From: Poseidonocella sp. HB161398
GTDB lineage: Bacteria > Pseudomonadota > Alphaproteobacteria > Rhodobacterales > Rhodobacteraceae
Length of the DNA: 64,000 nt
Direction: 5' to 3'
Assembly (NCBI RefSeq): GCF_005870025.1
Contig: NZ_VATA01000028.1
Coordinates: forward strand, 1 to 64,000
The position numbers were made by a program, and so were the translations under genes. Below the pieces are notes generated by a model. It was not told where the DNA came from and did no database searches. It saw only the letters and a list, made by a program, of their open reading frames with translations. Shown here piece after piece: positions 43,397 to 54,930 of the stretch (its first letter is position 1; each line of letters opens with the position of its first letter).

Positions 43397-43866
43397 CGCT
43401 GTCGCTGCGGCGGGGCGGGGCAGAGGATGCCCCCGCCCTGGCGCGGATCTTCCGGGCCTGCATCCTGCGCGGGACCAAGGGCGCCTATTCCGCCGAGCAG
43501 CGCCTGGCCTGGGCCGGGTCGCGCCCGGATGCCGAAAGCTGGGCCGCGCGGGTTTCCGATGTCGATCTGTGGATCCTCGAGGAGGACGGCGCGCCGGTCG
43601 GCTTCGCCGGTCTGCAGGGCGACAATTTCGACCTGCTCTTCGTCCATCCCGACCATGCCGGCCGCGGGCATTCGCGGCTGTTGCACGAGGCGCTGGTGGC
43701 CGAGGCGCGGGCGCGCGGCCTGACCGGGCTCGTTGCCCATGCCAGCCATGTCTCCCGCCCCGTCTTCGCCCGCTACGGCTGGCAGCTCGAGGAAGAGGCC
43801 GAGGCCGAGCGCGGCGGCGTGAAGCTGGGCTACGCGGTGATGCGGCTGGCGCTGGCGCCCGCCTGA
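43393..43866 (+). CDS. GNAT family N-acetyltransferase
   Basis: 157 residues. GNAT core: LRRGGAEDAPALARIFRACI, WILEEDGAPVGFAGLQGDNF, then the acetyl-CoA binding motif A LFVHPDHAGRGHSRLLHEAL (RGxG/S) and motif B VAHASHVSRPVFARYGWQ. It overlaps the metZ stop (ATGA), so it is translationally coupled to metZ and SAM-II controlled. Substrate unknown; a role in sulfur-metabolite acetylation is only inference. Confidence 0.92.
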   Translation: MTLSLRRGGAEDAPALARIFRACILRGTKGAYSAEQRLAWAGSRPDAESWAARVSDVDLWILEEDGAPVGFAGLQGDNFDLLFVHPDHAGRGHSRLLHEALVAEARARGLTGLVAHASHVSRPVFARYGWQLEEEAEAERGGVKLGYAVMRLALAPA

Positions 43867-43876
43867 TCCGGCCGTC

Positions 43877-44812
43877 TCAGGCCGCGGCGCGGCGCAGGAG
43901 CTCGTCGCGGCGCAGCGCCGGGAAGCCGCCCGCATCGACCGCAGCGGCGAACCCCGCGGGATCGCTGCCGGGGGAGGGCAGGCCCAGGCGGCGCGCCGCA
44001 ATCTCGGCCGAGCGTCCGGGCGGCGCGGTGCGCGCGGGCGGCAGGGCGGCGTCTTCGAGCCGGCCGGAATATCCCAGAAGCGCGAAATCGGCCGCATAGA
44101 GCTGGCGGGCCAGGGCGGTCTCGGCCGGTCCGAAATGCTCGGCCAGCCGGTCCGCGGCGCCGGTGGCGTGGCGCTTGCCGATCACCGCGTAGCTGCCGCC
44201 GCCGCTCTCGCCGTAGAAGCGGCGCTTCATCTCGGCGAAATCCGCCTCGAACCGCTCGAAGGCGCCGAGGAAGTCGTAGCCGATATCGCCGAGGCAGAGC
44301 AGCCGCGACTGCGGCGCGAAATGGATGTCGCGCGCCTCTTCGGGAATCGCGGCCAGCGCCTTCAGGAAAGTCCCGAGCGGGATCCGCGCGTCGGGCGCGA
44401 AGCCCAGCTGCGGCAGATGGCGGGCGCGCTCCCAGTCATTGGTCACGATCTTGTCAAGATAGCCTGACAGCAGCCGCGCGAAGGGATTGCGGGTGAAGGA
44501 GAAGCGCCGCCAGCTTCCGGCCAGCGCGGCGCGGCGCGTCGCGGGGGGCAGGGACGAGAGCATGGGCAGCGGCGAGCTGGCCCGGTCATGCACGTCGCGC
44601 CCCTCGGGCGTGCCGCCGGGCGGCGGCGCGGCGCGGTCCTGCATATACGCTTTTATCGCGGTGCAGGCGACCTTTGGCGTCTCGATATAGACGATGCGGC
44701 GGGCGGGATCGGGGTTGGCCAGGTAATCGAGCGTCCCGGCCTGCGCGCCGAGACGGCCGGCCAGATGTCCCAGCGCCCTGCGGGAGGCGGCACTTTCGGA
44801 CGGCTTGACCAT
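43877..44812 (-). CDS. Sulfotransferase family protein
   Basis: 311 residues. PAPS-binding motifs: 5'-phosphosulfate loop RIVYIETPKVACTAIKAYMQ (about 40-58; PKxxxT type) and 3'-phosphate region RRFSFTRNPFARLLSGYLDK (about 102-122). This is the pattern of the Sulfotransfer_2 family (carbohydrate/HNK-1 type). It could sulfate an exopolysaccharide or LPS sugar. No signal peptide; cytoplasmic. The C-terminal about 70 residues are Ala/Gly/Arg-rich. Single gene, divergent from folE2. Confidence 0.85.
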   Translation of the reverse strand: MVKPSESAASRRALGHLAGRLGAQAGTLDYLANPDPARRIVYIETPKVACTAIKAYMQDRAAPPPGGTPEGRDVHDRASSPLPMLSSLPPATRRAALAGSWRRFSFTRNPFARLLSGYLDKIVTNDWERARHLPQLGFAPDARIPLGTFLKALAAIPEEARDIHFAPQSRLLCLGDIGYDFLGAFERFEADFAEMKRRFYGESGGGSYAVIGKRHATGAADRLAEHFGPAETALARQLYAADFALLGYSGRLEDAALPPARTAPPGRSAEIAARRLGLPSPGSDPAGFAAAVDAGGFPALRRDELLRRAAA

Positions 44813-45014
44813 GGGCGCGGACCTCTCTAACCCCTCACTGACACATGCACATATTGGCGGCTGCGCGCGCTGCCGGCAAGGCTATGCCCTGTTGCCGTGC
44901 CGCTACGGCCGTCCCTGCATGGAAACTTCACTGGACAACTAGTCGCGGAGCCCCACATAACGCACTGACGGAATAAGATTAAGCTGCATTGGCAAAACAT
45001 GGAGACCGGAGGTC

Positions 45015-46115
<1,101 letters not shown>

Positions 46116-46164
46116 CCCCAGGACCTGTTCCGGCGCCGCGGCCTCCCGAAAGGGACGGCCGCGG

Positions 46165-46203
46165 TTCCATTTACGCCCCCCCGTTTTCCATTTCCGGCCC
46201 CCC
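46165..46203. repeat. Two direct TTCCATTT-CCCCCC repeats
   Basis: TTCCATTTACGCCCCCCC (46165) and TTCCATTTCCGGCCCCCC (46186) are 21 bp apart. Short direct repeats of this type occur at ends of IS21-family elements; no istA/istB is present, so at most a scar. Confidence 0.35.
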
Positions 46204-46351
46204 GGACCGGCGGGCAGGGCAGGGGCACATGCCCTTGAAGCGCGGAGGAAAACGGCGGCGCTGACGCATCCGTGCCGCGCTTGGCGCCCCGCATCGCGCC
46301 CGCCCGGCGTCCCCGCTTGACTTGTCCAGGCCCCCGCGCCATCGCAGGATC

Positions 46352-47797
46352 ATGATCGATCTGCGCCCAGTCGCCTATGTGATCGGCATGCTTGTCGCGG
46401 TGCTGGGCGCGACCATGCTGGTGCCGCTCGCGGTGGATCTGGCCTATGGCAATGGCCATTGGCCGGCCTTCCTGACCAGCGCCGTTCTGGCCTGCCTGGC
46501 GGGCGGGCTGACCGCGCTGGCCTGCTCCTCCTCGGCGGGCGAGGGGCTGACGCTGCAGCAGACCTTCCTTCTGACCACGCTGGTCTGGGTGGCGCTGCCG
46601 GCCGCCGGATCGCTGCCCTTCATCTTCGGGGCCACCGATGCGCGGGTGGTCGACGCCTTCTTCGAGGCGATGTCGGGCATGACCACCACCGGCTCCACCG
46701 TCTTCTCGGGACTCGACACGCTGCCCAAGGGGCTCCTCTTGTGGCGCGGCATGCTGCAATGGTTCGGCGGCATCGGGATCATCGTCGTCGCCATGGTGTT
46801 CCTGCCCGAACTGCGCATCGGCGGCATGCAGATCTTCCGCTCCGAGGCCTTCGAGACCATGGGCAAGATCCTGCCCCGCGCGGCCGAGATCGCCAGCCGC
46901 ATCTCGGTGATCTACGTCGCGCTGACGGTGAGCTGCGCGATCACCTTCTTCGCCTTCGGCATGTCGGGCTTCGATTCCATCGTCCATGCGATGACCACGA
47001 TATCGACCGGCGGCTTCGCCAATTACGATGACTCCTTCGGCCAGTTCAACGCGCCCGAGACCTATGCCTGCTCGATCTACATGATCCTCGCGGCGCTGCC
47101 CTTCGTGCGCTACGTCCAGCTGATCCACCAGGGCCCCGTGCCGCTGTGGAAGGACAGCCAGGTCCGCGCCTTCGTCGGCACGATCACGGTCATGACGCTG
47201 ATCCTCTTCGCCTTTGTCGAGCATATCGGCATGGGCGGCGAAGAGGGCTTCCGCGAGGCGCTGTTCAACACCGCCTCGATCATGACCGGCACGGGCTACG
47301 CCAATACCGACTACATGAAATGGGGCAGCTTCGCGGTCGGCTACTTCTTCTTCGCCGGGCTGATCGGCGGCTGCGCGGGCTCCACCGCCTGCTCGATCAA
47401 GATCTTCCGCTACCAGATCCTCTTTGCCGCGATCATCACCCAGATCAAGCGCATCCACTCGCCCTCCGGCGTGTTCTTCACCCGCTTCGAGGGCCGCCGC
47501 GTCGATGACGACACGCTGGCCTCGGTGATCGCCTTCTTCGTGATGTTCATCCTGTCGATCGGCGTGCTCTCGGTGGCGCTGACGCTGACGGGGCTCGATT
47601 TCATCACCGCGCTCTCCTCGGCGGCGACGGCGCTGGCCAATATCGGCCCGGGGCTCGGCGACCAGGTGGGACCGGCGGGGAACTTCGCCGGGCTGAACGA
47701 TCTGGCGAAATGGCTGCTGAGCTTCGGCATGCTGGCCGGGCGGCTGGAAATCATGGTGGTCTACACGCTTTTCACCATGCAGTTCTGGCGCGCCTGA
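46352..47797 (+). CDS. trkH: TrkH-family potassium uptake channel subunit
   Basis: 481 residues, about ten membrane helices in four M1-P-M2 repeats. The filter loops are MSGMTTTGSTVFSG, MTTISTGGFANYDDSF, ASIMTGTGYANTDY and ALSSAATALANIGPGLG. The central constriction Arg equivalent is not assessed. The end FGMLAGRLEIMVVYTLFTMQ is typical. It carries K+ inward together with TrkA, which is not in the window. Start at 46352. Next gene pheT begins 68 bp downstream. Confidence 0.93.
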   Translation: MIDLRPVAYVIGMLVAVLGATMLVPLAVDLAYGNGHWPAFLTSAVLACLAGGLTALACSSSAGEGLTLQQTFLLTTLVWVALPAAGSLPFIFGATDARVVDAFFEAMSGMTTTGSTVFSGLDTLPKGLLLWRGMLQWFGGIGIIVVAMVFLPELRIGGMQIFRSEAFETMGKILPRAAEIASRISVIYVALTVSCAITFFAFGMSGFDSIVHAMTTISTGGFANYDDSFGQFNAPETYACSIYMILAALPFVRYVQLIHQGPVPLWKDSQVRAFVGTITVMTLILFAFVEHIGMGGEEGFREALFNTASIMTGTGYANTDYMKWGSFAVGYFFFAGLIGGCAGSTACSIKIFRYQILFAAIITQIKRIHSPSGVFFTRFEGRRVDDDTLASVIAFFVMFILSIGVLSVALTLTGLDFITALSSAATALANIGPGLGDQVGPAGNFAGLNDLAKWLLSFGMLAGRLEIMVVYTLFTMQFWRA

Positions 47798-47865
47798 GCC
47801 CGCGGCCACTTCCCTTTCCGGTCCCGTCCCGCTAGGAGGCTGGCCAAGACCGTGAGGGGAAAACC

Positions 47866-50280
47866 ATGAAGTTCACTCTGTCCTGGCTCAAAGACCATCT
47901 CGAAACGCAGGCGTCCCTGGACGAGATCGCCTATGCCCTGACCGATCTGGGGCTCGAGGTCGAGGAGATCTCCGATCCGGCGGAGAAGCTCGCGGGATTT
48001 GCCCTGGGCAAGGTCGTGAAGGCCGAGAAGCATCCCGATGCCGACAAGCTGCGCGTCTGCCAGGTCGAGACCGCCGACGGCCCGACCCAGATCGTCTGCG
48101 GCGCGCCCAATGCGCGCGAGGGCATCACCGTCGTCGTGGCCAAGCCCGGCACCTATGTCCCGGGCATCGACATCACCATCCAGAAGGGCGTGATCCGCGG
48201 CCAGGAAAGCTTCGGCATGATGTGCTCGGTCCGCGAGCTCGAGCTGGGCGAGGACCATGACGGCATCATCGAGCTGCCCTCGGGCGAGGTCGGCCAGAGC
48301 TTCCCCGACTGGCTGGCGGCGAACGATCCCGGCAAGGTCGATCCGGTCATCGAGATCGCGATCACCCCGAACCGCCCCGACGCGCTCGGCGTGCACGGCA
48401 TCGCCCGCGACCTCGCGGCCCGCGGCATCGGCACGCTGAAGGCCCGTCCCGTCCCCGCGGTCGAGGCGAAATTCCCCTGTCCGGTCAGCGTCTCCATCGA
48501 CGCGGACACTCTGGAGCAGGCGCCGGTCTTCTACGGCCGGCTGATCCGCGGCGTGAAGAACGGCCCCTCGCCGGAATGGATGCAGGAGCGGCTGAAATCC
48601 GTCGGCCTGCGCCCGATCAGCTTCCTCGTCGACGTGACGAACTTCTTCACCCATGACGTCTGCCGTCCGCTGCACGTCTTCGATGCCGACAAGATCACCG
48701 GCGGCACGCTGCGCCTGCACAAGGCCGCGGGCGGCGAGACCCTGACCGGGCTCGACGAGAAGCTCTACACCTTCGAGCCGGGCATGACCGTGATCTCCGA
48801 CGCCGAGGGCCCCGAGAGCATCGGCGGCGTGATGGGCGGGCTGCGGACCGGCTGCACGGACGAGACCGTCAACGTCTTCGTCGAGGCGGCCTATTTCGAC
48901 CCGGTCCGCACTGCGCTGACCGGCCGGGCGCTGAAGATCAATTCCGACGCCCGCTACCGCTTCGAGCGCGGCATCGACCCGCTCTACACCCCCGAGGGGC
49001 TGGATGCGGCCTGCGCGATGATCCTCGAGATCGCCGGCGGCGAGGCCTCCGAAGCGGTCACCGCCGGGGCGATGCCCGACGTGTCGCGCGCCTACAAGCT
49101 CGACGTGGAGCGCTGCCAGAGCCTCGTGGGCATGGAGATCTCCCCCGAGACCCAGCGCGGGACGCTGCGCGCCCTCGGCTTCGAGCTGGATGCCGAGGAC
49201 ATGGCGACCCCGCCCTCCTGGCGCCCGGACATCCTGGGCGAGGCGGACCTGGTCGAGGAAGTCGCCCGCATCGCCTCGCTGACCAAGCTCGAGGGGCGGC
49301 CGATGGCGCGTGCCCAGGCAGGCGTGCCGAAGCCGATCCTGACCCCGCAGCAGCGGCGCGAGCAGGCGGCGCGGCGGATGCTGGCGTCGCTCGGCTACAA
49401 CGAATGCGTCACCTACAGCTTCGTCGATGCCAAGTCGGCCGAGCGCTTCGGCGGCGGCGATGCGGCGCGCGCGCTGGAGAACCCGATCTCGGCCGATCTC
49501 GGCCATATGCGTCCCGACCTGCTGCCGGGCCTCCTGGCCGCTGCGGCGCGCAACCAGGCGCGCGGCTTTGCCGATCTGGCGCTCTTCGAGGTCGGCCCGG
49601 CCTTCTCTGGCGGCGAGCCCGAGGAGCAGTCGACCCATGTCACCGGCCTGCTGGTCGGCCAGTCGGGCCCGCGCGATCCGCATGGCGCCCGCCGCGGGAT
49701 CGACCTCTATGACGCCAAGGCGGACATGGAGGCGGTGCTTTCGGCCGTCGGCGCGCCGGAGAAGGCGCAGATCTTCCGCGACACCGCCGACTGGTTCCAT
49801 CCGGGCCGCTCGGGGCGCGTCGGGCTCGGCCCGAAGAAGACCATCGCGGTCTTCGGCGAGCTGCATCCCCGCGTGCTGGAGCAGTTCGGCGTGAAGGGCC
49901 CTGCGGTCGCCTTCACCGTGCTGCCCGCCGAGGTGCCGCTGCCGAAGAAGTCGGCGACGACGCGCCCGGCGCTGATCCTCAACGACCTGCAGGCGGTGGA
50001 ACGCGACTTCGCCTTCGTGGTCGACAGTGCGGTCGAGGCGCTGTCGCTGGTCAATGCCGCGGCGGGCGCCGACAAGGCGCTGATCGAGTCGGTGCGGGTC
50101 TTCGACGAATTCGCCGGCCCGAAGGCCGAGGCGCAGATGGGCGAGGGCCGCAAGTCGCTGGCCATCACCGTGCGCCTGCAGCCGGTCGAGAAGACCCTGA
50201 CCGAGAAGGACATCGAGGCGGTCAGCGCCAAGATCGTCGAGAAGGTGAAGAAGGCCACCGGCGCCGAGCTGCGCGGCTGA
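47866..50280 (+). CDS. pheT: Phenylalanyl-tRNA synthetase beta subunit
   Basis: 804 residues. Order: B1/tRNA-binding OB domain (about 39-148; HPDADKLRVCQVETADGPTQ), B3/B4 editing region (GTLRLHKAAGGETLTGLDEK), B5, catalytic-like core (GYNECVTYSFVDAKSAERFG) and the C-terminal ferredoxin-like anticodon-binding domain (LKAVERDFAFVVD-type, here DLQAVERDFAFVVDSAVEAL). Partner of PheS in the (alpha-beta)2 enzyme; pheS is not adjacent, unlike in many bacteria. Followed by a strong terminator. Confidence 0.97.
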   Translation: MKFTLSWLKDHLETQASLDEIAYALTDLGLEVEEISDPAEKLAGFALGKVVKAEKHPDADKLRVCQVETADGPTQIVCGAPNAREGITVVVAKPGTYVPGIDITIQKGVIRGQESFGMMCSVRELELGEDHDGIIELPSGEVGQSFPDWLAANDPGKVDPVIEIAITPNRPDALGVHGIARDLAARGIGTLKARPVPAVEAKFPCPVSVSIDADTLEQAPVFYGRLIRGVKNGPSPEWMQERLKSVGLRPISFLVDVTNFFTHDVCRPLHVFDADKITGGTLRLHKAAGGETLTGLDEKLYTFEPGMTVISDAEGPESIGGVMGGLRTGCTDETVNVFVEAAYFDPVRTALTGRALKINSDARYRFERGIDPLYTPEGLDAACAMILEIAGGEASEAVTAGAMPDVSRAYKLDVERCQSLVGMEISPETQRGTLRALGFELDAEDMATPPSWRPDILGEADLVEEVARIASLTKLEGRPMARAQAGVPKPILTPQQRREQAARRMLASLGYNECVTYSFVDAKSAERFGGGDAARALENPISADLGHMRPDLLPGLLAAAARNQARGFADLALFEVGPAFSGGEPEEQSTHVTGLLVGQSGPRDPHGARRGIDLYDAKADMEAVLSAVGAPEKAQIFRDTADWFHPGRSGRVGLGPKKTIAVFGELHPRVLEQFGVKGPAVAFTVLPAEVPLPKKSATTRPALILNDLQAVERDFAFVVDSAVEALSLVNAAAGADKALIESVRVFDEFAGPKAEAQMGEGRKSLAITVRLQPVEKTLTEKDIEAVSAKIVEKVKKATGAELRG

Positions 50281-50327
50281 GCCATCGCATCGCCGCCGGG
50301 GCAGGGCTCCGGCGGGCGGGAATGAAG

Positions 50328-50359
50328 AAGGGGCCGGGTCGATTGCGACCCGGCCCCTT
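50328..50359. terminator. Bidirectional terminator between pheT and RND pump
   Basis: AAGGGGCCGGGTCG (50328-50341), loop ATTG, CGACCCGGCCCCTT (50346-50359): a 14-bp perfect stem, with a short T-rich run on each side. Confidence 0.9.
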
Positions 50360-50402
50360 TCTATTGTCCCGGTGGCGCCGCCCGCAGGCGGCGCGGCGCG
50401 GT

Positions 50403-53400
50403 TCAGCTCTCTTCGGCGGGGGCGGGCTTGCCGGTCTTGACTGGTTCCATCCCGAGCTTGCCCTTGGCCCATTCGCGTCCCGTCTGGAAGACGACGTAGA
50501 GCGAGGGGATCAGGAACACGCCGATCAGCGCCGCCGCCAGCATGCCGCCGAAGACGCCGGTGCCGACGCCCCGCCGGGTCAGCTGCGCCGCGCCGGTGGC
50601 GGTCACCAGCGGCCAGAGCCCGACGATGAAGGCGATCGAGGTCATCATCACCGCCCGGAACCGGGCGCGGGCGCCGGTCACCGCGGCCTCGAGGATCGGC
50701 ATGCCGTCAATCTCGCGCCGCTCCTTGGCGAATTCGACGATCAGGATGCCGTTCTTGGCGGCAAGCGCGATCAGCACGACCAGCCCGATCTGCCCGTAGA
50801 CATCGAGCGGCAGCCCGGTGACGAGCAGCGCCGCCATCGCGCCGAAGACCCCGACCGAGACCGACAGCAGCACCGGCACCGGGATCGTCCAGCTTTCGTA
50901 GAGCGCGACCAGGAAGAGATAGGCGAAGATCAGCGCCAGCACGAGGATTGCGGTGGTCTGCCCGGCCGCCTCCAGCTCCTGCAGCGCGGTGCCGGTCCAG
51001 TCGAAGCTGTAGCCCTGGGGCAGGTTGTCGGCCGAGATCTCCTCCATCGCCGCCAGCGCCTCGCCCGAGGAGACGCCCGCCGCAGGGCCGCCATTCATGG
51101 TCAGCGCGCGGAAGTTGTTGTAGCGGATGATCGAGGCCGGGCCGGTGATGTACTGCGCCTCGGCCACCGCGGCGACCGGCACCATCTCGCCCGCGCTGTT
51201 GCGGACATGGATGCGGCCGATATCGGTGGTGCTGGCGCGGTCGGCCTCCTGCGCCTGCAGCGTGACCTGCCAGGACCGGCCGTAGAGCGTGAAGTCGTTC
51301 ACGTAGACCGAGCCCAGCGTGCCCTGCAGCGCCGAGAACAGGTCGGAGACCGACACGCCCAGGGTCTGCAGCTTCTCGCGGTCGATATCGAGGAAGAGCT
51401 GCGGGGTATTCGCGGAGAAGGTCGTGTAGGTCGCCGAGAGCCGCGGGTCCTGCGAGGCCGCGAGGGTCAGGCCGGTGGCGACCTGCGACAGCTCCTGCGG
51501 GCTGCGGCCCTGGGTGTCGAGCAGCATGTACTCGAAGCCCGAGCCGGTGCCGAGCCCGATGATCGGCGGCAGGTTGAAGGCGAAAACCTGCGCCTCGCGG
51601 ATCGGGAAGCTCTGGACCATGGCCGACTGGATCGCGGCGAAGACGGTCTCGGAGGGGTCGGTCCGCTCGGCGAAGCTGTCCATCCGCGCGATCAGGAAGC
51701 CCGAGCTCGACTTCGCGGTGCCGTCGAGCATCGAGAAGCCGCCGATCGAGACCACGTCCTTGACCCCGGGCAGGGCGCCGATGATGTCCTCGACCTGGGT
51801 CAGCACCGCCTGGGTGCGGTTGAGCGAGGCGCCCTCGGGCAGGCGGACCTCGGCGAAGAAGGCGCCCTGGTCCTCGGCGGGCAGGAAGCCGCCCGGCACC
51901 TTGGTCATGATCCAGCCGGCGCTGGCCAGCGCCAGCAGCAGCAGCGCCAGCCCCAGCACCGCGCGGCGGGCGATGGCATGGGCGACCTTGGCATAGCCGT
52001 CGCGGGCATTGTCGATCCGCGCCGAGATCCAGGCCATCACGCCGCGGCGCGGGCCGGAATGCGGCTTCAGGATCATCGCCGCCAGCGCGGGAGACAGCGA
52101 CAGCGCGTTGATCGAGGAGATCACCATCGACACCGAAACCGCCACCGCGAACTGCTGGAAGAGCGCGCCGGTGATGCCGGGAATGAACGCCACCGGCACG
52201 AAGACCGACAGCAGCACCAGCGTCGTGGCGATGATCGGCCCGGTGATCTGCCGCATCGCGAGTGAGGTGGCGTCGCGGGCGGACATGCCCGGATTCTCCT
52301 CCATGATGCGCTCGACATTCTCGACCACGACGATCGCGTCGTCGACCACGATGCCGATGGCCAGGACCAGCGCCAGAAGCGACACGGTGTTGAGCGTGAA
52401 GCCCATGGCCAGCATCACCGCGAAGGTCGCCACCAGCGAGACCGGCACCGCGACCACCGGGATCAGCGTCGCCCGCCAGTTGCCTAGGAAGACGAAGACC
52501 ACTATGACGACCAGCACGAAGGCCTCGAACAGCGTTTTCTGCACCTCGTCGATCGAGTCGATGATGAATTCGGTCGTGTCGAAGGTGACGTTGTAGGCGA
52601 CGTCGTCGGGGAAGTCCTCGGCCGCGCGGTCGAGCGCGGCGATCACCCCTTCGGCCGCCTGCAGCGCATTGGCCCCGGGGCTCTGGTAGACGCCGATCAT
52701 CACCGTGTCGGTGCCGTTCAGCCGCGCCGTGGTGTCGTAGTTCTGCGCCCCCAGCCGCACCGTGCCGATATCGCGGATCCGCAGGAAGGAGCCGTCGGGA
52801 TTGGCGCGCAGGACGATGTTCTCGAACTCCTCCGGCTCGGCCAGCCGCCCCTTTGTGGTCAGGTTCAGCTGGAAGAGCGGGTCGTCGGTCATCGGCTGGG
52901 CGCCGATCCGGCCGATCGCCGCCTGGGTGTTCTGCGCGCGGATCGCGGCGGTGACATCGGCGGGCGTCAGCCCCAGCTGGGTCATCCGGTCGACATCGAG
53001 GCTGATCCGCATCGAGTAGTCGCGCGTCCCGAAGAGCCGCGCATCGCCCACCCCGGGCACGCGGCGCACGGTGTCGAGGATGTTGATCGTCGTGTAGTTC
53101 GACAGGAAGAGATCGTCATAGGTGCCGTTCGGCGAGTGGATCGACAGCGCCAGCAGCATCCCGGAGGAGGCCTTGCGCACGCTGACGCCGCTGCGGACCA
53201 CCTCGTCGGGCAGGCCCGACTCGGCCAGCGAGACGCGGTTCTGCACGTTGACTGTGTTCAGGTCGGGGTCGCTGCCCACGGCGAAGGTCACCGACAGCGA
53301 ATAGGAGCCGTCCGAGCCGCTGGTCGAGCGCATGTAGAGCATGTCCTCGACGCCGTTGACCTGCTCTTCGATCGCCTGGCCGACCGTGGCCTCGACGGTT

Positions 53401-53567
53401 TCGGCATCGGCGCCGGGATAGACCGCCGAGACGGTGACGACGGGCGGCACGATGTCGGGGAACTGCTCCACCGGCATGCGGGCCAGCGAGATCAGCCCGG
53501 CCAGGGTCAGCACGATGGAGATGACGGCGGCGAAGCGCGGCCGGTCGATGAAGACCTGGGAGATCAT
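50403..53567 (-). CDS. RND efflux pump inner-membrane transporter (AcrB/MexB type)
   Basis: 1054 residues from 53567 ([20 protein letters not shown]). Typical HAE1 family: twelve membrane segments, two large periplasmic loops, proton-relay Asp pair in [20 protein letters not shown], and the repeat-end motif [18 protein letters not shown]. The porter domain [15 protein letters not shown] is near the usual place. The stop lies 43 bp past the pheT terminator. Overlap-close to the adaptor gene (4 bp), forming one operon. Outer-membrane TolC is not in the window. Confidence 0.96.
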   Translation of the reverse strand: MISQVFIDRPRFAAVISIVLTLAGLISLARMPVEQFPDIVPPVVTVSAVYPGADAETVEATVGQAIEEQVNGVEDMLYMRSTSGSDGSYSLSVTFAVGSDPDLNTVNVQNRVSLAESGLPDEVVRSGVSVRKASSGMLLALSIHSPNGTYDDLFLSNYTTINILDTVRRVPGVGDARLFGTRDYSMRISLDVDRMTQLGLTPADVTAAIRAQNTQAAIGRIGAQPMTDDPLFQLNLTTKGRLAEPEEFENIVLRANPDGSFLRIRDIGTVRLGAQNYDTTARLNGTDTVMIGVYQSPGANALQAAEGVIAALDRAAEDFPDDVAYNVTFDTTEFIIDSIDEVQKTLFEAFVLVVIVVFVFLGNWRATLIPVVAVPVSLVATFAVMLAMGFTLNTVSLLALVLAIGIVVDDAIVVVENVERIMEENPGMSARDATSLAMRQITGPIIATTLVLLSVFVPVAFIPGITGALFQQFAVAVSVSMVISSINALSLSPALAAMILKPHSGPRRGVMAWISARIDNARDGYAKVAHAIARRAVLGLALLLLALASAGWIMTKVPGGFLPAEDQGAFFAEVRLPEGASLNRTQAVLTQVEDIIGALPGVKDVVSIGGFSMLDGTAKSSSGFLIARMDSFAERTDPSETVFAAIQSAMVQSFPIREAQVFAFNLPPIIGLGTGSGFEYMLLDTQGRSPQELSQVATGLTLAASQDPRLSATYTTFSANTPQLFLDIDREKLQTLGVSVSDLFSALQGTLGSVYVNDFTLYGRSWQVTLQAQEADRASTTDIGRIHVRNSAGEMVPVAAVAEAQYITGPASIIRYNNFRALTMNGGPAAGVSSGEALAAMEEISADNLPQGYSFDWTGTALQELEAAGQTTAILVLALIFAYLFLVALYESWTIPVPVLLSVSVGVFGAMAALLVTGLPLDVYGQIGLVVLIALAAKNGILIVEFAKERREIDGMPILEAAVTGARARFRAVMMTSIAFIVGLWPLVTATGAAQLTRRGVGTGVFGGMLAAALIGVFLIPSLYVVFQTGREWAKGKLGMEPVKTGKPAPAEES

Positions 53568-53571
53568 CGGC

Positions 53572-54702
53572 TCAGCCTTCCTGTGCCGGGGCGGCATCCA
53601 CCTTGGCGCCGGGCCGGACCTTGTTCAGCCCTTCGGTGATGACGTTCTCGCCCTCGGACAGGCCGCTGCGGATCTCGGTCAGCCCGTTGCGGGTGCCGCC
53701 GACATCGACCTGGCGCTGCTCGGCCGTGCCGTCATCGCCGACGACCAGAACGAAGGCGCCCGCCAGGCTGCGGCTGATCGCCTGGGCCGGGACGGTCAGG
53801 ATCTGGTCGGCCTCGGTGGCCATCAGCGTCACCAGCACGAATTCCCCGTCGCGCATCCGGCCCTCGGGATTGGCGAACTGGGCGCGCACCAGGACGGTGT
53901 CGGTGCCCTCGGAGACGGTGCTCGACAGGTAGTTGACGGTGCCGGTCTCGTCCGGGGTCGCGCCATTGGCGAGGGTCAGGCTGACCGTGGCGTCGCGGGG
54001 CGCCTCGCCGCGGTCGACGGCGGCGCGGTAGTCCTGCAGCACCCGGTTCGGGACTGCGAACTCGGCGAAGATCGGATCGGTCAGCGTCAGCGTGACCAGC
54101 GCGCCCGAGGACGTGCCGACCAGCGCGCCGACATCGTACTGGGTCAGCCCGACGATGCCGTCGAAGGGCGCGGTGATCTTGGTGTAGCTCAGGTCGAGCG
54201 CCGCCTGGCGCCGCTGCGCCTCCAGCGTGACGAGCTGTCCCTTGGCCTGCGACAGCGAGGCCTCGGCCTGGTCGAGATTGCGCTGCGGCGTCGCCTGGCG
54301 GCGGACCAGCTCGGCCTGGCGGTCGCGCTCGAGCTGGGCGAGGTCGCGCTCGGCCTCGGCCGAGGCGATCTGCCCCTCGATCTGCTGCAGCGCCGCCTGG
54401 TAGCTGTCGGGCTCGATCTGGTAGAGCAGGTCGCCCTGCTTGACGCGGCCGCCCTCGGTGAAATCGACGCTTTCGATGAAGCCGGTGGAGCGCGCGCGGA
54501 TGTCGACGCGCTGCGCGGCGACCAGACGGCCGGTGAAATTCGCGGTGCCCGCGCGCTCGGTCATCGTGGCTGGGGCCACCACCACGGCAGGGGCGGGCTG
54601 CTGCTGCTGGGCCGGAGCGGTGCCGGCAAGGAAAGCCAGGGCGGTGCCCAGAAGGGCCGCCCTGAGGGTCTGGGTGGTCAAGAAAGTCATCGCGCTAGCC
54701 AT
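53572..54702 (-). CDS. RND efflux periplasmic adaptor (AcrA/MexA type)
   Basis: 376 residues from ATG 54702 (alternative 54690), with signal [20 protein letters not shown]. Adaptor motifs: [20 protein letters not shown] (lipoyl half), helical hairpin [20 protein letters not shown] and [20 protein letters not shown], and [20 protein letters not shown] (second lipoyl half). No Cys for lipidation, so it is probably soluble or anchored by its N-terminus. Upstream of the transporter, one operon. A palindromic region lies between it and the divergent DegT gene; no TetR-type regulator is adjacent. Confidence 0.95.
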   Translation of the reverse strand: MASAMTFLTTQTLRAALLGTALAFLAGTAPAQQQQPAPAVVVAPATMTERAGTANFTGRLVAAQRVDIRARSTGFIESVDFTEGGRVKQGDLLYQIEPDSYQAALQQIEGQIASAEAERDLAQLERDRQAELVRRQATPQRNLDQAEASLSQAKGQLVTLEAQRRQAALDLSYTKITAPFDGIVGLTQYDVGALVGTSSGALVTLTLTDPIFAEFAVPNRVLQDYRAAVDRGEAPRDATVSLTLANGATPDETGTVNYLSSTVSEGTDTVLVRAQFANPEGRMRDGEFVLVTLMATEADQILTVPAQAISRSLAGAFVLVVGDDGTAEQRQVDVGGTRNGLTEIRSGLSEGENVITEGLNKVRPGAKVDAAPAQEG

Positions 54703-54790
54703 TTCTCCGGAATCTCCTGCACAAGAACACGATTCGGTGACTCTGTCCGTCCCCAATTGGACGCGGTGGTTCAGTTTCACCCATGACGGG

Positions 54791-54864
54791 TGCCTCCACC
54801 CGCGAAAATTGTGCCTGCCGCGGCGGGCCGGGCCGTGACCGTTCTGCCGCGGCAGGCGGAGGCA
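54791..54864. repeat. Nested inverted repeats between acrA-like and degT genes
   Basis: Inner arms GCCTGCCGCGGC (54813-54824) and GCCGCGGCAGGC (54846-54857) are perfect 12-mers; outer arms TGCCTCC (54791-54797) and GGAGGCA (54858-54864) extend the pair. It sits in the divergent promoter region, so it may be an operator or an mRNA hairpin, or a small palindromic insertion. Confidence 0.6.
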
Positions 54865-54930
54865 CCCGCGCGGGCGTTGACCTCTGCCCGCCGGTGAGTC
54901 ACCCAGCTTCAAACAGGCGGGAGCCCCGAC

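Noticed and set aside
44813-45014. Zur box before folE2
   Set aside because: The region was inspected because folE2 is often zinc-regulated, but no palindrome matching the alphaproteobacterial Zur pattern was found.
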